DNA of 64,000 nt, taken from assembly GCA_947561715.1 (NCBI GenBank), contig OX387203.1, positions 18,600,001 to 18,664,000 on the forward strand, read 5' to 3'. Below the pieces are notes generated by a model. The model worked only from the letters and a program-made list of their open reading frames with translations, was not told where the DNA came from and searched no databases. This DNA is from Ascidia mentula (Eukaryota; Chordata; Ascidiacea; Phlebobranchia; Ascidiidae). The translations under genes were made by a program, and so were the position numbers. Shown piece by piece: positions 33,630-47,600 of this stretch. Each line of letters starts with the position of its first letter. Within the stretch, counting starts at the first letter, position 1.

Positions 33630-35606
33630 TACAGAGCAGTTTCTGCTTCAACCACATGTAAGTTTTGTCGGTTAGCAACCACAACCACATTTTCCTGTTT
33701 CTCTTCCTGTGGTTGAGGCCTGAAAACGGTACGTAGGCCATCCCGGACTCTATCATAAAGGAGTTTCGGTGCGTTGGAGTAGATGAGGGGATTTAGAGAG
33801 CTGTTGATTGGGAGTAGGATGATTGCTGACACAGCGTACATCACTGGAGGCATAGCGACTCCACCGAAGTTGACAAATGCCATGATTGAAATTGGAACCC
33901 AGCAGAGAAAATCGGTAATTATCAGTCGGAGGATTTTCTTTTGCATTTCTGCCGAAACAAACAGCATTATTGGAATAAGATGTTTGCAAATACGAATGCG
34001 GTTACCTTTGTTTTGTCTTGCCGCTCTTCCATCTCTTGATCTCTCGTTCACTTGCCTGGCACTGGCAGTTGTCTTCTTGTAAATCCACAAATACGTAATT
34101 GCCACGAACATGAAGGCCAGGTAGTTAAGAGTAATAATGGCAATGGAATATCCCCATGCCTTGTCGTTGGCCGTTACATACAGTTTGCTAATGCAAACGC
34201 TGCTGCTGCTGTAATATCTACACACAGATATTTTTGGGGCGATAAAATTGAAGATTTTGCGAGAATAAAAACGAACCCCAAATATCCAGAAATATCAAAT
34301 AGCTCAGTGTAATTGTAATCCTCAAGAATATCCATAAAATCCATCCAGGAATTAGCATCATTCACTCGCATGATGGCAGTGTTGAGTACTTGGGAATCGT
34401 TGCTTGTGAAGTTGTGTTGGAAAGTTACAAATCGATCCATGAAGTTATTCATGCCTGTATACGCAGCGCTAGTGTCATTCGAAACTGGTTTCAACACCAA
34501 CATCAACGACAATATCTTACTAGAGAAGTCGACTGCAACATTTTCAAACAACGGATTCTCATTCATCAAAGCTTTAGTTTCAAACAAATGTTGAAGTTGA
34601 GTCGTGAGTGGAATAAAAGCAATTGTAAACGAGAATGCCCAGGAAAGGATAATGGAAAGGATGACAGTTTTCAATTCCGGTTTCAAGGATGCATCGAGTG
34701 GCTGAAACAAAAGAAAACATTGACGTGTTTTCATTAAAAGTAATAAGTTTGCAAGCTCGGCGTTCGTTTCAAATCGAGGGATGTGCACAGTTGTCAGTTC
34801 GAATCCCATCGGACTGGAAATTGCTCCTTCTTTCTCTACTCTGCAGTTCCCAAATTGGGCAAAACTGCGTCATTTTAACAATATTCCTTTTAGTTTCGTT
34901 TCTCATGTCAGTCTTAGATTCTAGCGATATCTGTGAGTGTGAAAATAAATAAGTTTCTAGAGATAAAAGATTTCTAGAGAGAAAGTTGTCATAAATTTTG
35001 GAAAGGGCCGTCAACGGTTCAACGAAGTTGGCAATAGCTGACTTAACCAAATACAATTGTTTCACTTACGTTTTTCACAGCATACAGTCGGAATATGGTC
35101 AACAGAACCATTGTAAACACCGAGGTTTCGCTGGAAAGCAAAACCAATACCCCCATTGTGTTGCAACTTCCGCTTGATCTCCATATAAGGTCATTGGCAC
35201 AATAATTTCCGGAGTATCTGACACCAGCGGCGCCCAGCATGATCAGATAAACTCCCATGAGTAGATCGGAAACGGATAGATTCAAAACGAGCAGATGGTT
35301 TGTGCGAAATGCAGCAGATTGTGATTCTGTCGTCGCCAACGTTTTACCTTCCATCACCATGACAACCTTAAAACAAATTAAAGGAATATAACACGTGTTC
35401 TTATTGTGCAACCAAGACTAAACAAACTTTGTTTATTTTACCAAATTTCCGGCAATGGCGAGCATCCCCATTATCCACACAATGGCTCGTAGAAATGGGT
35501 TTGCAATCAACTCGTATCGTGATGAAAAAATGTTTTCATTGATCACTTTTGTATTTGTTGGACACTCGTCTGACCAATCAGAGCAGTCGCCGACTCCATT
35601 GAATTT
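33629..35606 (-). other. Exons encoding the seven-helix part of the receptor
   Basis: Four exons. 35,442-35,606 ends in helix 1 (AIVWIMGMLAIAGNL). 35,070-35,366 carries helices 2-3 (NLSVSDLLMGVYLIMLG; SSETSVFTMVLLTIFRLYAV). 34,277-34,701 carries helix 4 and most of a long extracellular loop 2. 33,629-34,217 carries helices 5-7 and a tail of about 50 residues. The last two are joined across a 59-nt intron (34,218-34,276), which restores the frame and gives the family's loop phrase 'GYYSSSSVC'. Loop 2 is about 134 residues with three N-glycosylation sequons (NDT, NFT, NYT). Related receptors have roughly 40 residues there. Confidence 0.85.
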
Positions 35607-38600
35607 CTATGTGGAGTAAATTAAAGAAAACTTTGTAGTTAAGTTGGTCATATTGGCGTCTGTAAACAGCACAATGCGAAATTACTGTTTTGTATGTAAT
35701 TGGTGAACAACGGAACTATGGAAATTAGACAAAAAATGTGTACTGCAATGTACATGTGTAGTTTTGTATACGTGGAAGGCGTGTGACGCGTTAATTGGCC
35801 AGAAAGGTGGCGAGAAAAACAAGAACTAATTGGTAGACTGACAGTTCTCATCTGGTGGCAAACGTTGAGGTGTGCTTGTGTGGTTAAGTCTAAAGAACAT
35901 GATTTGTGCAGTGGGTCGCACTTTATTCTTTGGTATTCGTCCTTTTAACATTGGGCGCTTTAAAAGTTTCTTTCATATTGACGTAACTTTATTTAATTAT
36001 GAAAGAAGCCGCCTCTGTAGTTCGACTCCCAACTTTTGTTTTGACGGTGAATCGTTAGTGCATGGTGAACTGAGAGTTTACCATAGTTGGGGTTGGGAAA
36101 TTAAACGCTAAAATACGGAGAAAAGGTCTTTCCAAATTTCAAAACCTAGAACTTCCATACCCGCCCTCCCAATAACTTTACTCCGAATTCGGGATCGCTG
36201 AATTAATTTCGGTCACAATAATAACATGCACGGAATCAAAACATCTTTGCTACAGGAAACAAAACTTAAATAATGTTAACATGTGTTTACCTTCTCTTTC
36301 TTAACGAACAATGGATCTTTGTTTTCGCAATAAAACCTCCCGTCCTTTGTGCAGTTTATTTCGTCACTTTGATTATCGCAGTTAATTGTGAGGTCACAAA
36401 CATCCGATGCGTTGACAGAAATCTGTCACAGAAATCTGGGAAATACTTAAACAGTCTTTGTGGTTAACTGTGTGCGAAAGATTCAACAAAGGGCATTATG
36501 ACAAACAATACTGAACAACAGATACCGATACCTATTTGACTTTTATAGTTAAAATACAGTTTTGAAGTGATTTTGCTCTAACTCTTGCAATTAAGGTGTC
36601 ATTAATTTTTTGTGGTTTTGTTGACATGAAATAACTTTACTTTGGCTCCGTTTAACGTTGGACAGTAGAATCTTCCTTCCTTTGTGCACAATTCTTCTGG
36701 ATATTCGTCACTTTTATCCTTGCAATTGATGAAACCGTCGCATACTTTGGACATAGGAATATTGAGAAGTCCGTCTTTTGCGTCGCAGTGTTTCCGATGT
36801 TTGCAAATTTGAGGATCTTCATCGTTTTCGAAGTATCGATATGTGTCATAAGTATCGATATGACCAGCATTGAAGATCCAACCAACGCAATCCCGCCTCC
36901 CATCGCACAGAAGTTTGTTGTTGAGCTTCCACCACAACCCATACTATGTAAAACACATCACGTGGTTTCTGGTATGTTTTTGTGCGAACAATTTGTTGCT
37001 CATGATGGATGGAATATTTTGGGTATTATTTTAAACGAATCTTTTATTAGTTATTGTTAGGCTTGTCGAGATTTCGTGGCGGTTACATGAGGTTTTATCA
37101 TTAGTAAGTTTTGAAACAGATTTCTCTGCCACAAAATCTGTAAATCCGGTGGCGACAATTCAGCAGTGACCTTAAACTTTTTGCTTGTGTGGCGAAAAGA
37201 CACGTGACACACAGCACTAATTCTTGTCTTTATGCTTTTTTTGTTCACCTGCGTTGTTTAATTAAAAAACCGTTCATTACATATATGCGCACATCACATC
37301 GCACTTTTGTTTATGTTTCCATCTTTTCTCACACTTTATTTTTGCACTTTATTTGTTTTTGTATGTTTGCCACGTGATCCCGTAATGCCCCATTGATTTC
37401 ATGAAAAACCGTTGATTGGTTAATTTATCGGTGCGAGGAGGTGCTTTGGGTACGATCGAGTTAGTTTCGAGATGGGTGTCGTGCTGTACTGAGGGAGTGT
37501 GGAAAAACGAAAAAGTTTTTTCTGAGTATATGCACGTTTTACCGTCGTTTTAGCCTGTTCATTAAAGAGAAGCCCATTTAGCGAACCAGCGTGAGAGACT
37601 TTGGCTTCAGTGGTGATCCGGTACTGCAGGGTCCGGGCCGAGGTAGGAAATAAATTCGTGACACTTGCGAACTCAATTTGTCAGGTAACAGTGCCCATGT
37701 GGGACATCTGGAAACGTCCACCAAAACACTAACAGCAACAAACGTCATGATAGCAAACTTGTTCGAGAATTCTATACATGGGAATGTGATCACTATGTGA
37801 TTGTCATGCATTACAAGATGTTTATATCTCAAATGTTTTGTGATAGTTTTTACATCAACCAGGTAAAAAACAAAGAAAATAGCAAAATAAGGTTGACGAA
37901 CAAATACAATTTGTGACGAAAGCGAGAATTAAATCCTACACGTGTGGAATGTGACGACGAAATTGACTTTTCACGCGACTCCTCTTTCAAACTCTCGCCG
38001 TGGTCGCAGTACCCACAAAAGTCTGCCTATTATTTTTGTGGCAATTGTTTGAAATGTAGGTATCACAAATCAGTACTACATGCCGTTTAGTGCAACCCAA
38101 ATACCACATAAATTCCACGCATGTCAACTTTGCACAATAAATGTCTGCGGAAACTCGGTACAAGCACGAGTTCTAACTGTTAACGACCTTGAAAGTATTT
38201 CTTTAGTAATGTATTAGGAATTTGTAAATAATTATTATCACGTATTGAAGTCTTGTTCGAATTTTTGTAAAATTAAACTTTGGAATTTTTTTTCAATGTT
38301 TCAGATAAGCAATCTTGCATGCGAAGCTAGTTTTACTCGCCACTACATCTCATAGTTGGTTTTGAGCAATGGGATGGTATTCCAAACTCTGAGCTTTTAA
38401 AATTTAAGTACATTACAAACAGTTAACAAATGTACAAAGTGTCAAAGAGAGCGAACAATCTTCCATGATGATAAGGAATTTGGTTGCAAATATCTAAGAT
38501 GTTTTAACTCGCGACAAAAGTATTCACGGGGATGTTTGTCGGCTACGACGATGAAGTTCGGTATTACGATGGCTCAACCTCATCAAACACCGGGTTCGTA

Positions 38601-41600
38601 CATCACCCGTAAAGATTATGGCAAAGCGAGATGCGACGAAAGTGATATCCACCCTAGAGCAGCCGAATACAACGCGCTTTGGTGGAATTAGTTGAACCAT
38701 GTGTTTTATAGCAACGAAGTAGGTGTAGTGCGGTTATTGTGATGATGTCACTGAATGTTGCCCAATAGTATATAACAACATGTGTACAACGTAATCTTTT
38801 TACATGCAACAGTATTTGAAGTGATCGCGATGGCGCCACAGACAGGAACATTTTGAATTGGAATAAATGCATGATCTCGGTACTGTGACGTTGTCGTATC
38901 TAACACAAACATCTTCGAGACAGAGGTATTCATGCAATTGCGCAGTGTGACGTTCTTTGATCATATAAGAATGAAGAATCGTATTAAAAAATCTTTTTAT
39001 TGTGCTTCGTGGATAAGTTCGCTTTGAAACGAACAATTTTTATTGCAAAACCACAACATTGGTTGTAACTCGGTTCATGTCTCTGATTGTTAGTTTGTTC
39101 CACAGTAGTTTAGAAAACTACAGGAACCAAACCATGAAGGTAAAAAATATTCATTGTGTTCGACTGCGTAAACATTGTTGCAAACGTTTGTTTAAACTGG
39201 AGTTTGTCCAGCAAGTGAGTAAGTACATCGTGTTGGTAAGAACCTACAAATGTACGTAAACATCTAAACCATTTTCATTAAGTCTGGTGAACTGACTTCC
39301 GATTAAAAAGAAGCTATGTATTCTTACTTACGTAACAATCCCATTCCCCCTGTATGTAGTTGGTTGTTGTTGTTGAGCAGTCGTTCTTCACTTCCTCATC
39401 AGCACTGAAAATATTTGACTGTTTTGTGTTTATTTTATAATTAAAAATTCAAGTTGAATGCAAATGATATTTACTTGCGACTCCTGTAGTAATTAAACAA
39501 ACATTTTTGAAACCCATACAGGGGAATTCAGCTCAGAACTGAAACAAAATTACGAAAGGAAGTTTAACCTCAAAATCCCTGCCGCACTACACTGAAGCAA
39601 AAATGCCTCACACTGGATTTGTTCTCTTGTGATAACATCAATAGTATGTCAAGAAATATAAACAATACCAAACATATGCTTTATCATAATTGGTTTTAAA
39701 ACACGATAGCTGAAGAACACAAACATATTGAAACCACTTTAACCCAACAACTAAAACTGTCAACTTGGTACAAAGCAAATTTCCCATGCTTGGTTGCCCA
39801 TTATTGAAACACTGTTACGTCACAAAGTTTGGTGGCTTGTAGTGCCTAGATATGCGATGACTTGCATTTAAAGTCTTTTTCGACTACAAATACTTTGTAA
39901 TCAAGGCCCAAAACATCATTATGATGTCATAACAGTAAAGGCCCGTTTACATTACAGACGATTCCGTGTTTGTTTTATTGTGCGCGCGTGCTGAGTTGTG
40001 CTGGGATGGGATGTGCCGGTCTGTGCTGGGATGTGCTCGCTTTTGCTCGACGAGCATAAATTCGGGCACAGTTGGGCACATTTCAGCGCACATTGATGCG
40101 AAAGTGCAAGGCGACTGCCTAAAAATGTAGGACGTATATTATTTTGGTTTGTGGTTGTGTGATGTGACCGCGTTTGACATGTGAGCGATTGTTTTGAGCG
40201 CACGAAATGGTGCCGTAACTGAATTACAAAGTGGTGTATGGAACGGCATCTCAGCGGGATGTTGCTGTGGAAAACCATTGTCCTGGTTCAATTTTACCAT
40301 CTTTGTTTTCATTATCTGTAGTGCTTTATGTAAAACAGTAACTGCCTTAAGTATGTAACACAGCACATGCCTTAAGTATGTAACACAGCACATGCCTTAA
40401 GTATGTAACACAGCACATGCCTTAAGTATGTAAGACAGTACATGCCTTTAATATGTAACACAGTACATGCCTTAAGTATGTAACACAGTACATGCATTTT
40501 GTTGAAGAATATGTACAGCCAATAGCAACAACTTCAATTTGTACCTATAATAACGCTGGCGGGGCCGAGAAATGCAAGGCAAGACTTCTTAAAAATTATC
40601 AATGTAACTTGTCACTTTCACTTGTCGGTTTCGTGTTCGATTATTCCAGTAGTGTAAACACCGTGTGTGCCAGACTGTGCTGTGCCGTGCCAAACTGTGT
40701 TCGTGTGTAAACGGGCCTTTAAGGAATGGGTATTTTTCCTGCCGCGCCGAAAAACATCTTAACACCTGCATTAGTTTATGAGTCGTGCCAATGAAAACAA
40801 GTCATGTAGTATTTACAGACACTTAACACATCTTACACTATTGCAAGTCATAGATTTCTGGTGACGCAATGGATGTCAGTGGTTTCAATCCAAAGAATAA
40901 ACTAATGCTTTATCACTTACTAATGAAATTTGCCACAATCTTTGGTTTTCCCACTTTGACAAAAACATTCATCACTTTTATCGGGACAGTCGGTGACGTC
41001 ATCACACACATTTGACCTTGAGATGATCATGGGGTCATTTGTACATTGAAAACATGAACGATGATTAAATGTCTGAGAACTTCGAATATCTCTGCAAATG
41101 AAGTCCATTCTTTTTGAATAAGAACTGATGATGCTTTTAGCGAAACATGTTTTCTTTACAATAAATTGCGTTTGACACGAGGTTATATATATTGTAATAT
41201 TACAAGTCCATTCTGTCCTATCTTAACCGGAAGATACTTTCAACAAACCACAACATTTCATCAGTACCTGGCATCTCCATTCTCCAAAGTGTAACACAAA
41301 TCAGATTTATCATCACAATCAGCAATGCCGTCCCATAGAAACATCTGCGGAAGATTGCAATTCCTGCCATTCCGAACACATTTGAATCCATGTCCATTAT
41401 TCCAGTGTTGGAAAGCTGGGCAGTCATTGCAAGGATCGCCATCACAAACAGTCGAACGTTTCCAACAAGCTGAATTCGGACACTGGAAGTGGGAGGGGCA
41501 GAGGTACTCACATGGGGAGTTTCCCAAACAATGAGTGAACTTGTCGCAGATTTCATTTTTTGAGTTACAGGAAATGTTGGATTGATCCAATGTGTTGTAA

Positions 41601-44600
41601 CAGACTCCATTATTGTCGAAACAATCACAACGTGGTTTAGAACTAAATAAAATTGATAGTTTATTTCCATCAACGAAATAAAGGTCTTTTCAAACCTACC
41701 CAAAATACACTTCCTTGTTCTTAATGCATTGCTCATGGAATTTTCCATTACAACCGCATTCATCACTCATATCAGGGCAATCTATGACGTCATCACAAAC
41801 ACTTGACCTTGATATGATCATGGAGTCATTTTTACATTGAAAACACAATCGTTCGTTCAGGGATGATGTATTACGAATATCTCTGCAATAACAAATTTGT
41901 TTATTGATGCAATATTTTACCACATGCAAAGCAGTTATCGCCGTTCTTTGTTAACATTTATAGCCATAAAACCACTAAGCTCATTTGACTAAAACTATAT
42001 TCATCTTTGCAAATGTTTCAGTTTTTTCGTTTTCACTGCAATAGGAAGAGTGACGCCGAATAACACTGTTAAAAATTTTCGTAAATTTTACCGCTTTCGA
42101 CGCCGTAAAATTTTACGAAACATATTTGTAAAACATTTTACAGCATATAACCAGTGAATTATATTATATTTTACGGGAGATTCTCGTATTGTTTATAGCA
42201 GTCTGCTAAAGTATATTTCATCCAATTTATTGTTGTTTTGGCAGACAGATTCATTTTTTTACTGTTTTAAATACTTCCGGTCAGATTCAAACTGTCCGAT
42301 CCGAACAAGAAAATAATTACACCTGGTCAAACTTTTTTGCTTTTATGGCGATATTGTTGAAAATAATTGGATATTTCTCTTTTTTAATGGAGACAATACT
42401 GCTAATGTAGTCAGTACTGTTAGCACGGTGCGTTTTTAGTTATCCTAGCACTTTGACTCATCCGTCAAATGTTTCTATGTTCCGTATGACGTAATTATAG
42501 GTGAGGGGTCAATGTAATCTTCGGCGGGAAAGACTTGGCGTGGTCTTCTGGTTTTGTTTTCCGATGGTTGGAAGTTGTTGGTGAGTAGCACTATTTGTAC
42601 TTCGTAGTGTAATTTATAAATATATGTTTTGTAACAGATTACAGCTACTGTTAAGTTTCTTAGAATTTTTGCTGGTTAAAAAAGGAATGGTCATGGTTTC
42701 AAACTTTACATGTAGGCCGCATCTCTCAATTAAATCCCAAAAATTGAGTTTTAGAAGTCATTTGTTATTGTGCACCTGGTTACAGTTTCTCTTGTTTGCC
42801 AAAAACAATTGCCGGGTCTGATGAATCATGAAGGGGAACTACTATTGCTGAACAGAAAAAAAATTGATTGCAGCTGCATTAAGACAGCACAATGGGGGGT
42901 TTTGCTAAGGCTAACTGCTAAATTGTCAGTCCTAGGGGGTGTACAAACAGCCCCGGTGGGGCCCCAAGACAATTACAAGACATCTAATTCTTCATGAATT
43001 GTGTAGAGGAGGGTTGGTGGCTTCACTTAATCGCAAATGGAGGTAACTTTCTGTGATTCATTTTTTCACAAAACAAACCTACACTTTTTTCTGCTTTTTT
43101 GACCAAAATAATGGCCAACAGAGGGTCAAAATGCCCCCGGGGGAGCAGTTTAAGTAGTTATTTCGATTATAAATTTGGCCACAATTCCTTGCCAAGGGTC
43201 CGCACTGACAGAAAATCACAAATTGAACATACTTTCTGTGATTCATTTTTTCACAAAATCAACCTCAATATTTGGGTAGTTTTTCAGCTACATGTACAAC
43301 AGCACCCTCTACCAATTTACTGCCTGACTAATAACCCTGAAAAACAAACTAAAACTGCCCCAAACACGCTGAAAATCGCCCTGGCAACAGCCTGTTCATC
43401 TGCGCTCATTCAACCAAAACACTGGCGCCCATGCATGACCCATTGCATTGTTACACATAATTTTACTCTGTTACGCAGGAGTTCGAGAAGGGCAATTCCC
43501 AACCGGGAAAGTCTTTTCCAGAGAAATACAGAGATGCTGCCTGTAGCTTGGAATTTTGCCAAAAAGTACTTCTTACTGGGGAAGATGTAGTTTTCACTAC
43601 ATCCCAATTCTGCAAACTATTAAATCCATGTTTAAAGATTCACTGGTTAAGCATCAGTTTTTAAACCCTATCAATCACACAACTGGTATAACTGACTTTG
43701 CAGATGGTTTGGTATTTAAATCTAATCATTTGTTTCAACAAGAAAAACACTGTATAAAAATCATACTGTATCAAGATGCATTTGAAATTGTAAATCCGCT
43801 TGGCTCTGCAAAGAAAAAGCACAAAATTTTAGCAGTTTATTACACGCTTGCAAATTTCTATCCCTGGAACAGATCAAAGGTTGATTCATTTCAGCTAGTA
43901 CAACTGTGCAAAGACAAAGATGCAACTGAAAGTAACAAAGACAGTTTGTTTCGTCCACTGATAGATGATCTAAAATTGTTAGAGAATGAAGGCATTGATA
44001 TTGGTGTTGGTTTTACTGTTCGTGGAAGTGTCTTGATGATTTGTGGTGATATTCTTGGAAGTCATTGGTTAGGGGGTTTCACAACAAATTTTAGCACATC
44101 TTCCAACTTCTGTCGCTACTGTAGTGTAACTAGATCCGAATTTAAGGAAAACTGTACAATGAAGAAAAACATGCTGACAAAGCTTGACTATAACTCTCAC
44201 TTATTCCATGATGGTTCCGTGAAAGGAAGTATTTTTAATGAGTTGCAATTTTTTCATGTGTGTAACCCTGGATTGCCACCTTGTACTGCCCACGACATAT
44301 TTGAAGGTGTGGTTGCATTTGATATGATGTTGTACATTTCTTACTTGGTAAAAAACAGGTGGTTTACGTGGGAAATTGTCAATGGTAGGATTGAAGAATT
44401 TTCGTACACACCTTCAGATGCCCTTTCCAAACCGCCTAAATTAAACCCAACATCCAAAAGGCTCTCGGGAAATGCATCACAAAATTGGTGTACTTTGAGG
44501 CTTTTTCCACTATTTATTTTAAATAAAATTCAGAACACAGAAGATGATGTTTGGAAACTGTTGCTCTGTTTGAGAAGCATTGTTGAGTTTATCTCCAGTA

Positions 44601-47600
44601 CTTCACACAATGAAGATTCTGTTTGCTATTTAAACTTCTTGGTTTCACAGTATTTGGAAAACAGAACTACTCTATTTCCAAACATAGCACTTCGTCCGAA
44701 GCATCATTATATGCTTCATTATTCATGGGCTATATTGCAGTTTGGCCCATTGGTGTATTATTCAACTTTGAGGTTTGAAAGCAAGCATTCATATTTCAAA
44801 CGAATAATACGACACAAAAATTTTAAAAATGTTTGTTACTCCTTATCACACAGCCACCAGTTGCTTCAATCATGCTTACTTGAATGTGGTTATTTTGGAC
44901 CCGAGGTTGAAATTGTGTGTGGAAATGTATCATATCCACAGGAAATAATTGATGCTGTAAAAAATTTTGGAGTTGATGCTCTAAAGTGTGTATTTGTGAA
45001 ATCGGCGAAATTTAATTGCACACTGTTCCAAATCAATATGTATGTAATAATTTCTAAAGTCAACCTTGACCTGCAATTGGGTCTTTTGATTGGTTTATTC
45101 ATTCATGAAGGCAGTTTACATTGCATTGTCCGCAAACACCTGGCATGTTGTTATCCTCACTATGGTGTTTATACTATTTCACCCCAGCTATCTGAAATAT
45201 GTTGTGTGTCTGTACACACACTGCCTTCACATGCTCCATTCTTTATTTATAATGTTAATGGTGCTAAAATATTTGCGCTGAAACAATCTGTACTTTAAGT
45301 GAAATTGTTTTGCAATAGCATCCAAAAAAATTTCGTACTTTTTATAGGTGACAAAATGAATGCTAACTTACTGAGAATTTTACCCGAATTGTCAAGTAAT
45401 GACACACACTTACAAAACTGCTCCTCATTTTTGGAGAGTCTTGGAGTGTTGACATTGAAAGACTTGGAACATGTAGATACGAGTGATTTACTTGGAATTT
45501 TTAATTTAGTCCAGGCCCGGAAACTTTTGAAAGCTGCTAAATTTGATACAGGTTGGTAAGTTAGAAGTTGGTGCATATAGATTTGCTGGTAATAATTTTA
45601 TTGTTATAGATTCTATATCTGGTTCTTCGACGGAGCCCTGTTCCTCACAAAGTTCAAATGATGATTTAAACACATCACAGTGGATGTATAGTTTCAAAAT
45701 TCCATGGAATAAATGCTCTCCGAAACTCATGGACATTTTGGAAAGTGGAAAGAGACCCCCAATTTATTTAAGCAAAGAGATTGTCCATGCAACAGTTGAA
45801 GATGTTATGAAGGTTATATTTAGTTATAATAGTAGATACGTGCAAAAAACTACCAACAGTTTTAACTCAGTTTAGCTTTTGTTGTAGTGTCGAGTTTGGA
45901 TTTATATTAGTTTAATTATAAGTTGTTACTGTATGATTGAGGCAAAATGAAAGGTTTTTTATTCAGATAACCAAGACTCCAGGCAGGAGAAACCTCGAAA
46001 GAATCGCGATTGCGATAGTTGAGAAATATCCAGATTCTTTTAGGGATCTGATTGATGGCATCCCTATTGGGAGTGGCCACAACACCCTAACGAATCAGCT
46101 CTACTATAGGTTTGAAAATGAAAGTAGAAAGTTTAAAAAGCTTCAATGTACTGGAAACAGGACAGTACCACAAAGTGGGAAGCGTTTGCAGCCATATGGA
46201 GTGGTAAATTGGAAGCCCGATGTAGATGTATCCGATACAACCGCCAAAACATGGCTTTTAAATGAATTTAAAAAAGTTGACAAAGATATTGAACAAGTTG
46301 GCAGGGTAATGAAAAGTACTTTTGGTCAACAAAGGAAGAGTATAAACGATGGTAACACAATTAAAACAGTTATGGAGGATTGGCCATTTTTAAGCAAACC
46401 GCAATATCTTTTGCAACATTATGATCAGCTAATGCAGACTCATGACACCTTTAAACGACTTCCGACAGATGTGAGGAAACGAAGTCAGCAAATATACAAG
46501 TAATTTCCAGCAGACATTTTTATCCTTTAACCAGTCTATTCAGTGCATCTTTTGTAGGGCACTGAAGTTTTCTTCAAAACTTCCAATAAAAGCAGTGTAT
46601 AAAGACATTAAAGATCAGTGTGTTCAATTAGAGGAAAAAAGTCCTAAAACAATGGAAGTTTTGGCATTGCTGACAGCCTATTTCAACGAGGAACAACATG
46701 CATTAATTAAATGCTACATGGTATTTATAATTAAAACATTTGAAACTTGTTTATTGTTCAGATAAAATAATTGACCATGTCAAGTTCAAATTGAATTGTA
46801 CCTGGACAAATTTAGTTTTATGTAACATGTGAAGTACAAACTTACTTTATTGCTTACATGTATATAATGCAATTTTGTATCTAGGATGAATTTATGATGG
46901 ACGACATTTTGGGAGAAATTCCACCCACACCATTTTTGATCATATTTGGTATGTAAGCCAATTCCAAGTTTACTTTCTTTTGTTATGAGATTTGATTTTA
47001 CAGGTAGCTCTCCGTCCTCCAGCAAAAAGATATGTGTTGCAGCCGAAAAAAATATTGTATGCTCCACAGAAAACTTTTTTGTGGCCTTGGTCTGCCTTTT
47101 TGCAACGTACTATGTGTTTAATATAAGTTATCCCAAGTATGGTAAACTCACTATGGAGTTCTTACAAAGGTATGATACTTAAAATCATTTAGTCTGAAGT
47201 TTGTGACAAATTTTGTTGATCATGTAGATTTATCTTCAAGATTAATGCACCTGGTGCAAAATCCACCAAAAAAAGGAGTATTTCAGGAGTTAATTCCAAG
47301 ATTTTAAAGCTTGCAAAGCTTCTGGGAAATGACACTGAAGCATAATTATCTGTAAAATTAAGTGATTATTTTGTTCGCTGTGGCACCCGTTGTTGAAATG
47401 TGTTTCGTTCGCTGTGGCACCGGTGGTTGGTATGTATTTCGTTCGCTGTGGCACGGGTTGTTGGTATGTATTTCGTTCGCTGTGGCACGGGTTGTTAGTA
47501 TGTATTTCGTTCGCTGTGGCACCGGTTGTTGGTATGTATTTCGTTCGCTGTGGTACCGGTGCTTGGTATGTATTTCGTTCGCTGTGGCACGGGTGCTTGG

